Below are positions 18,330 through 27,518 of a stretch of DNA of 64,000 nt, piece by piece. Where the stretch lies: positions 124,001-188,000 of the forward strand of contig JANYGX010000020.1 of assembly GCA_025362295.1 (NCBI GenBank), written 5' to 3'. The position numbers and the translations under genes are program-made. Below the pieces are notes generated by a model. That model was not told the DNA's origin. It searched no databases and worked only from the letters and a program-made list of their open reading frames with translations. Position 1 is the stretch's first letter. Each line of letters starts with the position of its first letter. Source of the stretch: Sphingomonadales bacterium. GTDB lineage: Bacteria; Pseudomonadota; Alphaproteobacteria; Sphingomonadales; Sphingomonadaceae.

Positions 18330-19508
18330 TCAGCTTTCACAATACCGCTTCAACCCTGCCGTTAAATCCGCCTTCAAATCCTCTACATCTTCAAGTCCGA
18401 TGTGCAGGCGTAACAGCTGGCCGCTTTCCTCCCACGGTATGGTCGAGCGCATATTTTTTGGGTTTGCCGGCAATGCTAAACTTTCAAATCCACCCCACGA
18501 AAATCCCATTTTAAAATGGCGGAAGCCATCGACCATCGCGGCCAGCTGGTGGCGGGTGCCGGGTTGCAGAACAATCGAAAATAATCCTGAACTGCCGGTG
18601 AAATCCCGCTGCCAGTGGGCGTGGCCAGGGCACGAGGGCAGGGCAGGGTGCAGCACCCTTAGCACCTGAGATTGGCCCTGCAGCCAGTGTGCAATTTCCA
18701 CTGCAGACGCATTATGTCTGTTCAGCCGCAACGATAAAGTGCGGAGGCCCCGCAGAGCCAAAAACACATCGTCCGGCCCGCCGCACTGGCCGAGTTGATG
18801 AAACGTGCGGTTCACCTCCGGCCAAGTGGCGGCATTGGCGGTTACCCCGCCCAGCAGCGCATCGGAATGGCCGATCACATATTTCGTTAGCGACATGACG
18901 CTGATATCGACACCATGCGCCAGCGCCTGAAAATAAAGCGGTGTTGCCCACGTGTTGTCCATAATGACGGTTGCCCCGTGCCGTTGCGCTGCCTTGGCAA
19001 TGCCTGGCACATCCTGCACCTCGAAAGTGAGCGAGCCCGGGCTTTCAACCATAACAACGCGGGTGTTGGCTTTGAACAGGCGAGTGATATCAGCGCCAAT
19101 CAGCGGGTCGTAATATTCGGTGGTTATGCCCATTTTTGCCAGCAACCCATTGCAGAGGGTGCGGGTTGGTTCATAAGCCGAATCCATCACCAGCAAATGG
19201 TCACCGGCTTTGAGTTGCGAGAGCAAGGCAACGGCAATGGCCGATACGCCAGATGGCGTAACCCTAGTGCCAGCTGCACCAGCCTCAAGCTGGTTTATGG
19301 CATCTTCAAGCGCCCAGACTGTCGGGGTGCCGCGCCGTCCGTAAAAAAGTCCACCATCAGGGTTTAGCTTCGCCTGTTCGAAACTGTCCAGTGTCTCAAA
19401 CACACATGTTGACGCATGATACACAGGCGGATTGACCACACCGTGGGTCCAAGCTGGCTTTCGCCCCAGCTCGACAAGCCGTGTCGCCAGCTTGTCAGTT
19501 TCGGTCAC
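18330..19508 (-). CDS. metC: Cystathionine beta-lyase (PLP enzyme)
   Basis: Cleaves cystathionine to homocysteine in methionine synthesis. 392 residues with the Cys/Met-metabolism PLP fold: YGRRGTPTVWALEDAINQLE, the glycine-rich PSGVSAIAVALL, the lysine segment SLTKYVIGHSDALLGGVTAN that should carry the Schiff base, and MGFSWGGFESL near the C-terminus, a motif that separates MetC from MetB. The start is GTG 19508, forming a GTGA overlap with the sseA stop, so both are coupled. Together with the cys genes it places much of sulfur amino-acid metabolism in this window. Confidence 0.93.
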   Translation of the reverse strand: MTETDKLATRLVELGRKPAWTHGVVNPPVYHASTCVFETLDSFEQAKLNPDGGLFYGRRGTPTVWALEDAINQLEAGAAGTRVTPSGVSAIAVALLSQLKAGDHLLVMDSAYEPTRTLCNGLLAKMGITTEYYDPLIGADITRLFKANTRVVMVESPGSLTFEVQDVPGIAKAAQRHGATVIMDNTWATPLYFQALAHGVDISVMSLTKYVIGHSDALLGGVTANAATWPEVNRTFHQLGQCGGPDDVFLALRGLRTLSLRLNRHNASAVEIAHWLQGQSQVLRVLHPALPSCPGHAHWQRDFTGSSGLFSIVLQPGTRHQLAAMVDGFRHFKMGFSWGGFESLALPANPKNMRSTIPWEESGQLLRLHIGLEDVEDLKADLTAGLKRYCES

Positions 19509-20344
19509 GGAATGGTTACTGCCGGAGTATCAGCGCGCGCGCCCCATTCACTCCAAGATCCATCATAGATAGGCACATTTTTGTGTCCAAGCAGCGCCAT
19601 GCCAAAAGCCACAACCCCAGCCGTTATGCCCGAACCACACGAGACAACGCTGGGTTTGGCAGGGTCAATGCCCACACTCTCAAAAGCGGCCTTTAGGGCA
19701 TCGCCTGTTTTATAAGTGCCGTCGTCGCTAAACAATTCCTTATACGGCAGGTTAAAGCTGTTTGGCATGTGGCCGGGGCGTACACCCGGGCGCGGGTCAG
19801 CCTCTGTCCCATTGAAGCGAGCACCAGAGCGCGCATCAATCACTTGTTCAGCCTTGCTGGTAAGGTTAGCGCGCATCTGATCCAGCGAACGCACCATGGC
19901 ATCATCTTTCCAAACGGTAAAATGGCGATGGCGCACACTCGGCACACCGGATTCAAGGGCACGACCTTCACTCTGCCATTTGGCAAAGCCGCCATCCAAT
20001 ATTGCCACCTCATGCTGACCAAAGGTATTGAACATCCACCAGGCGCGCGCCGCTGTTTTATATGGGCTGTTGTCGTAAATGACGATGCGGTTGCCATCAC
20101 CAATGCCAAGGCTGGCGCAGCGGCTGGCAAACTTCTCCGCAGAGGGCAGCATAACGGGCAGGGGGTTTGATGTGTCGGATATCTCGCCAATATCGAAAAA
20201 TACCGCATGGGGAACATGCGCGGCTTCAAACTCGGCTTTGGCATTGCGGCCATCGGTCGCCATCACCCAAGTGGCGTCAACCACGCGGATATCACCAGCC
20301 CCCAGCTCATTTGCCAGCCAGTCGGTTGAAACCAGAATATCCAT
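19505..20344 (-). CDS. sseA: 3-mercaptopyruvate/thiosulfate sulfurtransferase
   Basis: Two tandem rhodanese domains in 279 residues. The first (about 1-140) is inactive in form and includes [30 protein letters not shown]; the second has RSGARFNG and the catalytic loop [13 protein letters not shown] (Cys near 237). CGSGxT is the loop of 3-mercaptopyruvate sulfurtransferases rather than the CRKGVT type of thiosulfate rhodanese. The gene is upstream of and overlaps metC. Cytoplasmic; no signal peptide. Confidence 0.92.
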   Translation of the reverse strand: MDILVSTDWLANELGAGDIRVVDATWVMATDGRNAKAEFEAAHVPHAVFFDIGEISDTSNPLPVMLPSAEKFASRCASLGIGDGNRIVIYDNSPYKTAARAWWMFNTFGQHEVAILDGGFAKWQSEGRALESGVPSVRHRHFTVWKDDAMVRSLDQMRANLTSKAEQVIDARSGARFNGTEADPRPGVRPGHMPNSFNLPYKELFSDDGTYKTGDALKAAFESVGIDPAKPSVVSCGSGITAGVVAFGMALLGHKNVPIYDGSWSEWGARADTPAVTIP

Positions 20345-20422
20345 GGCGCATGTCTCCCTTGCCTAATGATGATCTGCTGTTTAATCCCACATCAGCAAAG
20401 TCGCAACAGGGCTCAATGGTTT

Positions 20423-20887
20423 ATGACACAAGATATCTATCAAAATCTCGAACAGCTGGGCAGTGAGGCCCGTGTGCCGACCTCTCCAGATCTTGCAAAG
20501 CTTGAATATGTGCAGAATCCCCGGCCTGCCGCCCAGTATATGGTGCGCTTTGTCTGTCCGGAATTCACATCGATGTGCCCAATCACTGGACAGCCGGATT
20601 TTGCTCATATCGTCATCGACTATGTGCCTAACCGAACGATTGTTGAGAGCAAATCGCTCAAGCTGTTCCTGAACAGCTTTCGCAACCATGGCGGTTTTCA
20701 TGAGGAGTGCACCGTCGGCATAGCTGAAAGGCTAGTTGCCGAAATGGAACCGCGCTGGCTACGCATCGGCGGCTATTGGTATCCGCGAGGCGGCATCCCG
20801 ATTGACGTTTTTTGGCAAACCGGCACACCGCCCTTGGGTGTATGGGTTCCAGAGCAAGATGTGCCGGGGTACAGGGGGCGCGGGTAG
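20423..20887 (+). CDS. queF: NADPH-dependent preQ0 reductase QueF
   Basis: Reduces 7-cyano-7-deazaguanine to preQ1 for queuosine tRNA modification. The 154-residue unimodal form shows [21 protein letters not shown] with the catalytic Cys, and the QueF substrate motif [23 protein letters not shown]. Start [13 protein letters not shown] at ATG 20423 fits the family N-terminus; the open frame extends 57 bases further without homology. It is transcribed divergently from sseA. A MITE-like element begins 67 bp after the stop. Confidence 0.95.
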   Translation: MTQDIYQNLEQLGSEARVPTSPDLAKLEYVQNPRPAAQYMVRFVCPEFTSMCPITGQPDFAHIVIDYVPNRTIVESKSLKLFLNSFRNHGGFHEECTVGIAERLVAEMEPRWLRIGGYWYPRGGIPIDVFWQTGTPPLGVWVPEQDVPGYRGRG

Positions 20888-20953
20888 GAAGCGCTTAAAT
20901 AACCTTATTTTAAATGTGCTGCAGTGTATTTATATATTTTCTTATGTTGATTT

Positions 20954-21129
20954 ATACCAACCGCCCGATGACGTGACTCGGTTTGGGAAGTCATTGATAT
21001 ACACCTCACCCGTCATCCCGACGTAGGTCGGCATGACGGGTGATAGTAATCATCATCCCACGAATGATACTGTGCGCAGGTGCAAACCGACAGCACTCCA
21101 AGTGAGTCAACTCATAGGGTGATTGGTAT
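20954..21129. mobile_element. MITE-like element with about 26-bp terminal inverted repeats
   Basis: The left end ATACCAACCGCCCGATGACG... reads into GTGACTC; the right end (reverse complement) is ATACCAATCACCCTATGAGT followed by TGACTC. About 21 of 26 positions match. The element is 176 bp, has no reading frame of note, and contains an internal hairpin at 21017-21047 (CACCCGTCATCCCGACGTAG and its complement around it). Size and terminal repeats fit a non-autonomous transposon; flanking target duplication is not clear. It lies between queF and rlpA stops. Confidence 0.7.
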
Positions 21130-21150
21130 CAGTCATTCCCGCAACACGTA

Positions 21151-22047
21151 TTAGCCAACCCTAGCTGGCCCTGGCAGCAGTACCTTTGCATCTTCATAAC
21201 CGGCAGCTTTTACTTGTTTCTGCACAATTACAGCAGCATCGCGCGACAGATACGGGCCGATGCGAACGCGGTAGAGCTGCCCGGCAGAACCGGGCAGGGG
21301 TTCAATCACAGTGGCACCAAAGCGGCGAATATCGGCAGCGAGCACACCGGCTCGGGTTTCGTCTCCAACCGCTGCAACCTGCACGAAAAATCCATCCAGA
21401 GCTGGTGCATCGTCGCCCATGGCAATGGCCTTAACATCTGCACCGGCCGGTGGCAGAGGTATGCTTGAAATCTGTTGGGCAGGCACAGCTGGCGGTATAG
21501 CGCCAGCTGGTCCATCGTCATTCATGCCAAAACCGTTATCGGCGATTTGCACGCTTGGTACGTTGTCAGGAAACACACGACGCACGCGCACGTGTGCCGT
21601 GCCGGAATTATCATAACCAAGCAATTGTGCCGCTCGTTTGGAAAGATCAATAATACGGCCCGTTTTGTATGGGCCACGATCATTCACACGCACCACCAGC
21701 TGACGACCATTATCGAGATTGGTCACCTCGACATAAGATGGCATCGGCAAAGTTTTATGCGCAGCGCTTATGCCGTTCATATCGTAGATTTCACCATTGG
21801 CCGTGGGCTTGCCGTTGAAATCTGGCCCATACCATGAACCGATGCCAGTCTGGTCGTAGCCACGGTCATCACTCGGTGTGTACCACAATCCCGCCACCTG
21901 ATAAGGCCTGCCAACTTTGCCAATCACTTTAGCCTGATGTTTTAATACAGGTGGGGCTGGCAAGTCGATGGTTTCCGCGCAAGCTGTCAATCCCATGGCA
22001 AGCCATAGGGCAGGCAAAAGTTTAGTGATCATATTAATGTACTGCAT
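21151..22047 (-). CDS. rlpA: RlpA-like septal-ring lytic transglycosylase with SPOR domain
   Basis: 298 residues: lipoprotein signal (LLPALWLAMGLTAC, Cys about 22), then the double-psi beta-barrel domain with GIGSWYGPDFNGKPTANGEIYDMNGISAAHKTLPMPS and VRVNDRGPYKTGRIIDLSKRAAQLLG. After a proline-rich linker comes a C-terminal SPOR domain (FFVQVAAVGDETRAGVLAADIRRFG to KAAGYEDAKVLL) that binds denuded septal glycan. Likely outer-membrane lipoprotein active at division. Two starts are possible, ATG 22047 (overlapping the mltB-like stop by 14 bases) and ATG 22032; neither has a clear ribosome site. It is in an operon with the lytic transglycosylase. Confidence 0.92.
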   Translation of the reverse strand: MQYINMITKLLPALWLAMGLTACAETIDLPAPPVLKHQAKVIGKVGRPYQVAGLWYTPSDDRGYDQTGIGSWYGPDFNGKPTANGEIYDMNGISAAHKTLPMPSYVEVTNLDNGRQLVVRVNDRGPYKTGRIIDLSKRAAQLLGYDNSGTAHVRVRRVFPDNVPSVQIADNGFGMNDDGPAGAIPPAVPAQQISSIPLPPAGADVKAIAMGDDAPALDGFFVQVAAVGDETRAGVLAADIRRFGATVIEPLPGSAGQLYRVRIGPYLSRDAAVIVQKQVKAAGYEDAKVLLPGPARVG

Positions 22048-23131
22048 CGGCTAATAATAAAACGGAGAGGGCGTAAAAGTTGGAGCAATTATAGCTGAGA
22101 ATGCTTCGGTAGTTGGAGAGGACAAGATAGGCCTCAGTGTTGGTAGCCCCTTCGGGCACCACAAGTGCTGCCATGACATCATCGGCTGGCCAAACGTCGT
22201 CCGTGGTAAAGCCGTCTGCTTTCCACGCCGATATCTGCCGCTGCACGGAGTGTTTGGAAAGCGCTTTATTGCATAATTCTGGCACATTTGGGTTATGCAT
22301 ACTTTCAGCATTAAAGTTTGCTGGCACATGAACCGAAAGGCCCCAACTTTGTCCGGCTACCCAACCGGATGACTTTAGAAAATTGCCGATCGAAGCAAAT
22401 ACATCGGCCTTATCCGACCATATATCAGCCTTGCCACCACCGCTGCTGTTCACTGCATATTTAAGGTAACTGGTTGGCATAAATTGCGACTGTCCGAAAG
22501 CTCCCGCCCAGGACCCAACAAAATCGTTTATGCCAACGTCACCTTTATCCAGCATGGTGAGTGCTGCGAGCAATTCACTGTGGAACATGCTCGCGCGCCT
22601 GCCATCGTAGGCAAGGCTTGCCAGGGCTTTAATGACTGGAAAACTACCAATATTTTTGCCAAAATGGGTTTCTTGGCCCCAGATGCCAACGATTACCTCG
22701 GCGGGCACGCCAAATTGCCGTTCAGCTTCCTTAAGCGCTTGAATATTATCCGCTTTAGCGGTTTGGCCTTCAATTATTTTCGAGTTGGTCAGGTGCCGAA
22801 CAAGATACCGATGAAAGTTGGATTTGACGAAAACTTCGGGCTGGCCACGATCTAGCGCAACCACGCGCTTGCTTAATTCCAATCCATTGAAAGCTGTATC
22901 TAGGGTTTCACGACGAATGCCCTGCTGTTCAGCTTCCTTGCGCACATCGTTAAGCCATGAGGTAAAATCTTGTAATGGAGCCGCCGCCGGAAGTGATACA
23001 GGATCTGGCACAGCTTGAGCATGGCCCACCACTACGCAAGACAAGAACATGACTGTCAGGATTGATCCGCAATGTGAGGTCACCACGTGATTAATTTTTT
23101 GATAATGCTTCATTACGTTCAGTTTTGCCAT
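22034..23131 (-). CDS. Lytic murein transglycosylase (MltB/SltB family)
   Basis: Periplasmic enzyme cutting the MurNAc-GlcNAc bond. The signal peptide ends at about VVVGHAQA. The catalytic domain has FGVPAEVIVGIWGQETHFGKNIGSFPVIKALASLAYDGRR, with the catalytic Glu in GQETHFG, and SWAGAFGQSQFMPTSYLKYAV. No C-terminal peptidoglycan-binding domain follows, so it is the short form. I take ATG 23131 (MAKLNVMKHYQ); ATG 23113 is equally possible, and the upstream 23167 start lies too far from the signal peptide. Confidence 0.9.
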   Translation of the reverse strand: MAKLNVMKHYQKINHVVTSHCGSILTVMFLSCVVVGHAQAVPDPVSLPAAAPLQDFTSWLNDVRKEAEQQGIRRETLDTAFNGLELSKRVVALDRGQPEVFVKSNFHRYLVRHLTNSKIIEGQTAKADNIQALKEAERQFGVPAEVIVGIWGQETHFGKNIGSFPVIKALASLAYDGRRASMFHSELLAALTMLDKGDVGINDFVGSWAGAFGQSQFMPTSYLKYAVNSSGGGKADIWSDKADVFASIGNFLKSSGWVAGQSWGLSVHVPANFNAESMHNPNVPELCNKALSKHSVQRQISAWKADGFTTDDVWPADDVMAALVVPEGATNTEAYLVLSNYRSILSYNCSNFYALSVLLLADAVH

Positions 23132-23290
23132 GACGGGCCTTGGCAGCCAAGCAAAAAACGAGGTCAAGCAGTCTTTTTAGACTATTTAGTGCAATTTCGC
23201 ACCAATGGACACATGACGGTCACTCTTTGGTCATTCACGATGTAATGAAAAAGCCACTTAAGTTAATCAATTGATTGTATGAGTTTTTAT

Positions 23291-23367
<77 letters not shown>

Positions 23368-23415
23368 ATGATTACAAAGATATCTTAAAGGGCAGGGTTG
23401 AGCAACTGGTTTTGA

Positions 23416-24285
23416 TTATGGCTTAGTATCATCTTTTTCTGTCTCGAACAGGTCGTCGCTGGTGCCGGGCAGGGGGGTGTTGCCGTTGCTTATTTGCCAG
23501 GCGCGGCGCTGTATGTAGGCGGAACGCACGGTGACATATGAATCAGTGCTCTCTTCAATTATTTTTTCGGCAGGGCCTAGCACGGATAATCGACGATCAA
23601 AAATGCGCGCGCCAGTATAGCCGTAACCGACTGTACGACCGAGATTTCGGCTGATCGAAAGTTTTGTTGGGTCGGCGAAGAAGTTAGCAGCAATGCCAGC
23701 GGCATCGCGGAAACTTGATGGGCCAAAGAACGGCAGCATCAAATAAGGGCCGGCTGGAACGCCCCATACGGCTAGTGTCTGGCCAAAATCTTTATGCGAC
23801 GATTCTATGCCCCACTTGCTGGCGATATCAAACAGGCCACCAATACCAAGCGTGGTGTTAATGGCAAAACGGGCGAAGCTGTTGCTGCTGCGCTGGCCGC
23901 TGCCTTGCAGCACGTTGTTGATAAAAGACCAGGGTTCTTCCGAGTTGCTAACAGCATTGCCGAAGCCGCGCTGCACAAAGCCGGGGGCCACAGCGTGAAA
24001 TGCCTGCGCTGCCGGTTTCAGAGTATATCTATCGACAAACTGGTTGACGTTCCAGACCTTGCGGTTGAACGATTCCAAGGGGTCGATGGACCGCACCGAC
24101 GTACTGACAGGCGATGAGAGGCTTGTGCGCATGGTGACGCTGTTGATGATGGGTTCACCACGCATGTCGCGCGGTACAGCCGCAAGGTAAGTAGGCTCGT
24201 GGTGAAATAACCCAGCGCAAGCCGATTTCGGCACCACTGTTGTGCCAAAGGCCACCGTTATAAATATAGTTAATTTTATATACAT
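23416..24285 (-). CDS. mlaA: MlaA/VacJ-family outer-membrane lipid asymmetry protein
   Basis: 289 residues with an N-terminal signal (LTIFITVAFGTTVVPKSACAG). The Cys lies in KSAC, a poor lipobox, so lipidation is uncertain. The MlaA core is clear: DPLESFNRKVWNVNQFVDRYTLKPAAQAFHAVAP, NNVLQGSGQRSSNSFARFAINTTLGIGGLFDIASKWG and KDFGQTLAVWGVPAGPYLMLPFFGPSSFRDAAG. MlaA removes mislocalised phospholipids from the outer leaflet and hands them to MlaC. The matching inner-membrane MlaFED genes are at 37-40.5 kb; no mlaC is visible. It ends 48 bp from the tRNA-Arg gene. Confidence 0.93.
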   Translation of the reverse strand: MYIKLTIFITVAFGTTVVPKSACAGLFHHEPTYLAAVPRDMRGEPIINSVTMRTSLSSPVSTSVRSIDPLESFNRKVWNVNQFVDRYTLKPAAQAFHAVAPGFVQRGFGNAVSNSEEPWSFINNVLQGSGQRSSNSFARFAINTTLGIGGLFDIASKWGIESSHKDFGQTLAVWGVPAGPYLMLPFFGPSSFRDAAGIAANFFADPTKLSISRNLGRTVGYGYTGARIFDRRLSVLGPAEKIIEESTDSYVTVRSAYIQRRAWQISNGNTPLPGTSDDLFETEKDDTKP

Positions 24286-24373
24286 CAGGAAACCTCATGC
24301 CTGTCATTGAGAAATTGTTCAAGTGTTGGAACTCGTGTATGCTTGAGTAATTATTGTAAAACGGAACAAACCG

Positions 24374-25765
24374 ATGAATAAGGCAACATCCACATTTCCA
24401 GCTGCCGCGCAATCAGGCTTTATCCCAAAACTGGCACGAAACGCTTTGGCGCACATTCCGGGCGAGGGGGGTTGGCCGCTGGTTGGCAACACATTCAAGG
24501 TCCTAGCGGATCCTATGGGCTACACGTCCAGCCGCGCACAAAAATATGGCCTGGTGTTTCGTAACCACAGCTTTGGTGGCTGGAACGTGAATTTACTGGG
24601 GCCAGATGCCAACGAACTGGTGATGTTTGATCGTGATAAAATATTCTCATCCGAGCAGGGTTGGATGCCCATATTGCAATACTTGTTCCCGCGCGGTTTG
24701 ATGCTGATGGATTTTGATGAGCATCGTGTGCACCGCAAAGCGCTCTCTGTTGCTTTCAAACCAGAACCAATGGCGGCTTATGCTGAAGCTTTGAATGCAG
24801 GCATTGCACCGCGCATCAAACAGTGGAGCGGCAAGGTTTTTAAATTCTATCCTGCTGTCAAGCAGCTAACGCTCGATCTAGCGGCAACGTCGTTTCTAGG
24901 CTTGCCATGGGGGCCGGAGGCCGACAAAATCAATAAGGCTTTTGTCGATATGGTGGCGGGGTCTGTGGGTGTGGTGCGTGTGCCCGTGCCTGGCACACTG
25001 ATGGCAAAGGGTGCAAAAGGTCGCCGCTTCATGGTCGAGTTGTTTGGTCGTGAAATTCCCAAACGTCGCGGCAACCCCGCCAACGATATTTTCAGCCAGC
25101 TGTGCAACGCCGAACACGATGACGGCACGTTGCTAACAGACACTGAAATTATCGATCACATGAATTTTTTGATGATGGCAGCACACGATACGCTCACCTC
25201 ATCAATCAGCTCCACTGTGCTGATGTTGGGGCAGAACCCCGAGTGGCAAGAGAAGCTGCGTGAGGAAATGCATGGCTTGGGAGATGCCCACAACAACCTG
25301 GCCTACGACCAGTTGCACCACATGCCTCTCACGGAATATGTTTTTAAGGAAGCGCTGCGGCTGACCCCACCGGTGCCAAGCTTTCCGCGCCGCGCCTTGA
25401 AAGATTTTCAATTTAAGGGCTTCACTATTCCGTCCGGTGCCTGGATAAATATAAGCCCGATGCACACGCACCGCATGGCCGAGTTCTGGCCCGAGCCATT
25501 GAAGTTTGATCCACTGCGCTTCACACCTGAGAACAGCAAGGGCAGGCATAAATATGCATGGGTGCCTTTTGGTGGCGGTGCGCACATGTGTCTTGGCCTG
25601 CATTTCGCCTATATGCAGACAAAGATATTTTTCTTTCACCTGCTGCGCAATCACCGCATTGTGATTGACCCCGCCTATCGCGGCGAGTGGCACATCTTTC
25701 CGATACCGAAGCCAAAAGACGGATTGCCTGTGCGGATTGAGCGGATTTCAGACAAGTTGCAGTAA
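24374..25765 (+). CDS. Cytochrome P450
   Basis: A 463-residue soluble P450. The I-helix acid-threonine pair is in MMAAHDTLTSS (about 267-277), the ExxR motif in KEALRLTPPVPSFPRRA, and the heme ligand in FGGGAHMCLGLHFAYMQ (Cys near 405). The N-terminus (HIPGEGGWPLVGNTFKVLADP) is the proline-rich hinge of CYP120/CYP26-like retinoid or fatty-substrate hydroxylases, which this resembles more than CYP101-type enzymes. No redox partner is adjacent. Substrate unknown. It is divergent from mlaA, with 88 bp between the starts. Confidence 0.92.
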   Translation: MNKATSTFPAAAQSGFIPKLARNALAHIPGEGGWPLVGNTFKVLADPMGYTSSRAQKYGLVFRNHSFGGWNVNLLGPDANELVMFDRDKIFSSEQGWMPILQYLFPRGLMLMDFDEHRVHRKALSVAFKPEPMAAYAEALNAGIAPRIKQWSGKVFKFYPAVKQLTLDLAATSFLGLPWGPEADKINKAFVDMVAGSVGVVRVPVPGTLMAKGAKGRRFMVELFGREIPKRRGNPANDIFSQLCNAEHDDGTLLTDTEIIDHMNFLMMAAHDTLTSSISSTVLMLGQNPEWQEKLREEMHGLGDAHNNLAYDQLHHMPLTEYVFKEALRLTPPVPSFPRRALKDFQFKGFTIPSGAWINISPMHTHRMAEFWPEPLKFDPLRFTPENSKGRHKYAWVPFGGGAHMCLGLHFAYMQTKIFFFHLLRNHRIVIDPAYRGEWHIFPIPKPKDGLPVRIERISDKLQ

Positions 25766-25976
25766 ATTATGATTATAACAATACCTGTTATTCCATATTT
25801 GATCCGAAACCTTAGACGCAATCGTATAGCTGTTTAAAGTGTACACCCTATATCAAGAGGCTTTGCACTCGTAACAAAAATCCCTTTGCATTAACTTATG
25901 CAACAATCTAACCGTTAGCCTAACTAAGGCTCATTCGTGTTAAGCTCGGCAAAAATGCGACTTATAAGCCGGCAAC

Positions 25977-27155
25977 CTAATTTGGCATATTAAACCCGGC
26001 CATGTGAGCACCAAGGAATCTGCCCTTTTCATTAACCTTGCGGGAAGGGCCAGCTTCACCACTGATATTGTCCACGTAGTTGTAGACTTTCGGACCGTTG
26101 GTGCAATCACCATTCAGAAGTGGTGCACAAATGGCTTCGTAGGTTGTTAAATCATAAACACCTGTATACTCATAATATTCATACCGGTGGGTAACAGCGA
26201 CATTGCCGCCATCAAGATTATTATCCTCAACTTCCATTTTTTCACCAGGCTGGCCTGCAGGCGGCATTTGTAGCAGTGCCCAACTGATTGCCACTGGCGA
26301 GCCTTTTTTGCCTTTGAGTTGAACGAGGTTTTTCTGCAAAGCATCCAAATTAGCTGGCATTTTTGAGCGCGATGTAAAGGTTTTTACCCAAGTCGCTTTG
26401 CCCCAATGAGGCTCGGCAGGATCTGGATTTTCAGGTGGTGCAGCTTCTGCCACAGCATGAATGACGGGTGGTTGCCCAATAACGACCGGTGGGTTGTAGA
26501 CCAACATAGGCACTGGCGGCACAGGCGGTGACGGCGGGAACGGTGGCAAGTAAGGCACCTTGGACGGCACACCACCCCAAGGAGCGCGCATTAGCGTACC
26601 AACCGCGGCAGGGTTGGGCACCAACCAGTGATAGAATATTTTTGCTGGTGGCGGTGTTACGCCAAAAATAAAACTGAGACCAAAGTGATCACACCCACTG
26701 GTCGCATACCCTGTGCCCTGACCCAAAAGCCAGCATTGGTCTCCCTGCGTAGCCACGGGCTTTGCAACAAATTTAACAGCATTTCCCTCTTGAGGGTAAG
26801 TCCCAAGATATTGATAGCTCCCAAATTTTGCTACCCATTTTGTACCATCCCAATTGGAATGCCAAGTGATGCGAACACCTTTTTTGCCACCAGTCGCGGT
26901 CTCATCAAATTGAACGACATCTGGAATCCCAAAGCGGTTGACATATTCTTGACCGGTAAAATTAGATGGAAATTCGCGTGTTAAATCTGTTGCATGAATA
27001 TCATCAACTTCGATTTCAAAGCCCTCTGTATCTGAACCTGTATCATCCACCACATCGAAATTATCGATGGTACCCGTGATCTGAGCATGAGCGTGTGTTG
27101 GTGCTACAAAAACGAAAGCCATAGCAGCCGTTAAAAGAAGTTTTTCTTTAATCAT
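25977..27155 (-). CDS. Secreted protein of unknown function, proline-rich centre
   Basis: 392 residues from ATG 27155 (AAGGGATG about 9 bases upstream). A clear signal peptide ends at PTHAHAQ. The first domain (IDNFDVVDDTGSDTEGFEIEVDDI, CDHFGLSFIFGVTPP) and the end (GRFLGAHMAGFN) match a family of uncharacterised exported proteins with GFEI and C(E/D)HFG motifs. Between them is a linker of repeated P-rich units (PPFPPSPPVPPVPM). Four cysteines could pair in the periplasm. It is isolated: 211 bp from the P450 stop and 176 bp from the next coding relic. Confidence 0.6.
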   Translation of the reverse strand: MIKEKLLLTAAMAFVFVAPTHAHAQITGTIDNFDVVDDTGSDTEGFEIEVDDIHATDLTREFPSNFTGQEYVNRFGIPDVVQFDETATGGKKGVRITWHSNWDGTKWVAKFGSYQYLGTYPQEGNAVKFVAKPVATQGDQCWLLGQGTGYATSGCDHFGLSFIFGVTPPPAKIFYHWLVPNPAAVGTLMRAPWGGVPSKVPYLPPFPPSPPVPPVPMLVYNPPVVIGQPPVIHAVAEAAPPENPDPAEPHWGKATWVKTFTSRSKMPANLDALQKNLVQLKGKKGSPVAISWALLQMPPAGQPGEKMEVEDNNLDGGNVAVTHRYEYYEYTGVYDLTTYEAICAPLLNGDCTNGPKVYNYVDNISGEAGPSRKVNEKGRFLGAHMAGFNMPN

Positions 27156-27331
27156 GTTGGCATCCCTTAATTTACAAATTGTTTTCAAACTAGTACTACA
27201 ATGAACTATAATGAAGTTAATTGTAATTTTTGGGCACCAAATACTTTTCGTTTTGTTACCCTAAACAACATTTAATTTTAACTATAAAAACATGAACACA
27301 ATATGAACAAACACGTTTTATTGGATAGAAT

Positions 27332-27451
27332 CTAACGTTTGTTGCCCTTTTGTTTAACACCGGCGATAATTTTGTTGGGATCGGCGGTCCATTTGAAGGG
27401 TTTGGGCTTTTCGTTGTTCTCGTTGACGAAGCGGTTGATGGCAGCTTTCAT
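27332..27451 (-). pseudogene. IS630-family transposase, C-terminal relic
   Basis: The minus frame reads MKAAINRFVNENNEKPKPFKWTADPNKIIAGV then KQKGNKR and stop. KAAINRF...KPKPFKWTADPxKIIA is the standard C-terminal end of IS630-type DDE transposases. Only about 39 residues survive; upstream the sequence changes abruptly at 27452 into the Sel1-gene leader region, so the catalytic domain is gone. It marks an old insertion at the left edge of the effector island. Confidence 0.8.
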
Positions 27452-27518
27452 TAGAATTCATTGTTTGCAGCAACTGCAGCTGTTATCGTGCAATACATTC
27501 ATCGCGGAGAATAAATTG
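27447..27518. repeat. Sel1-gene leader repeat (copy at 33595-33666)
   Basis: TCATTAGAATTCATTGTTTG CAGCAACTGCAGCTGTTATC... leads to the TTG start of the Sel1 gene. About 72 bases are matched with few changes at 33595-33666, where no Sel1 gene follows. The repeat shows that the Sel1 gene existed in more than one copy. Confidence 0.8.
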
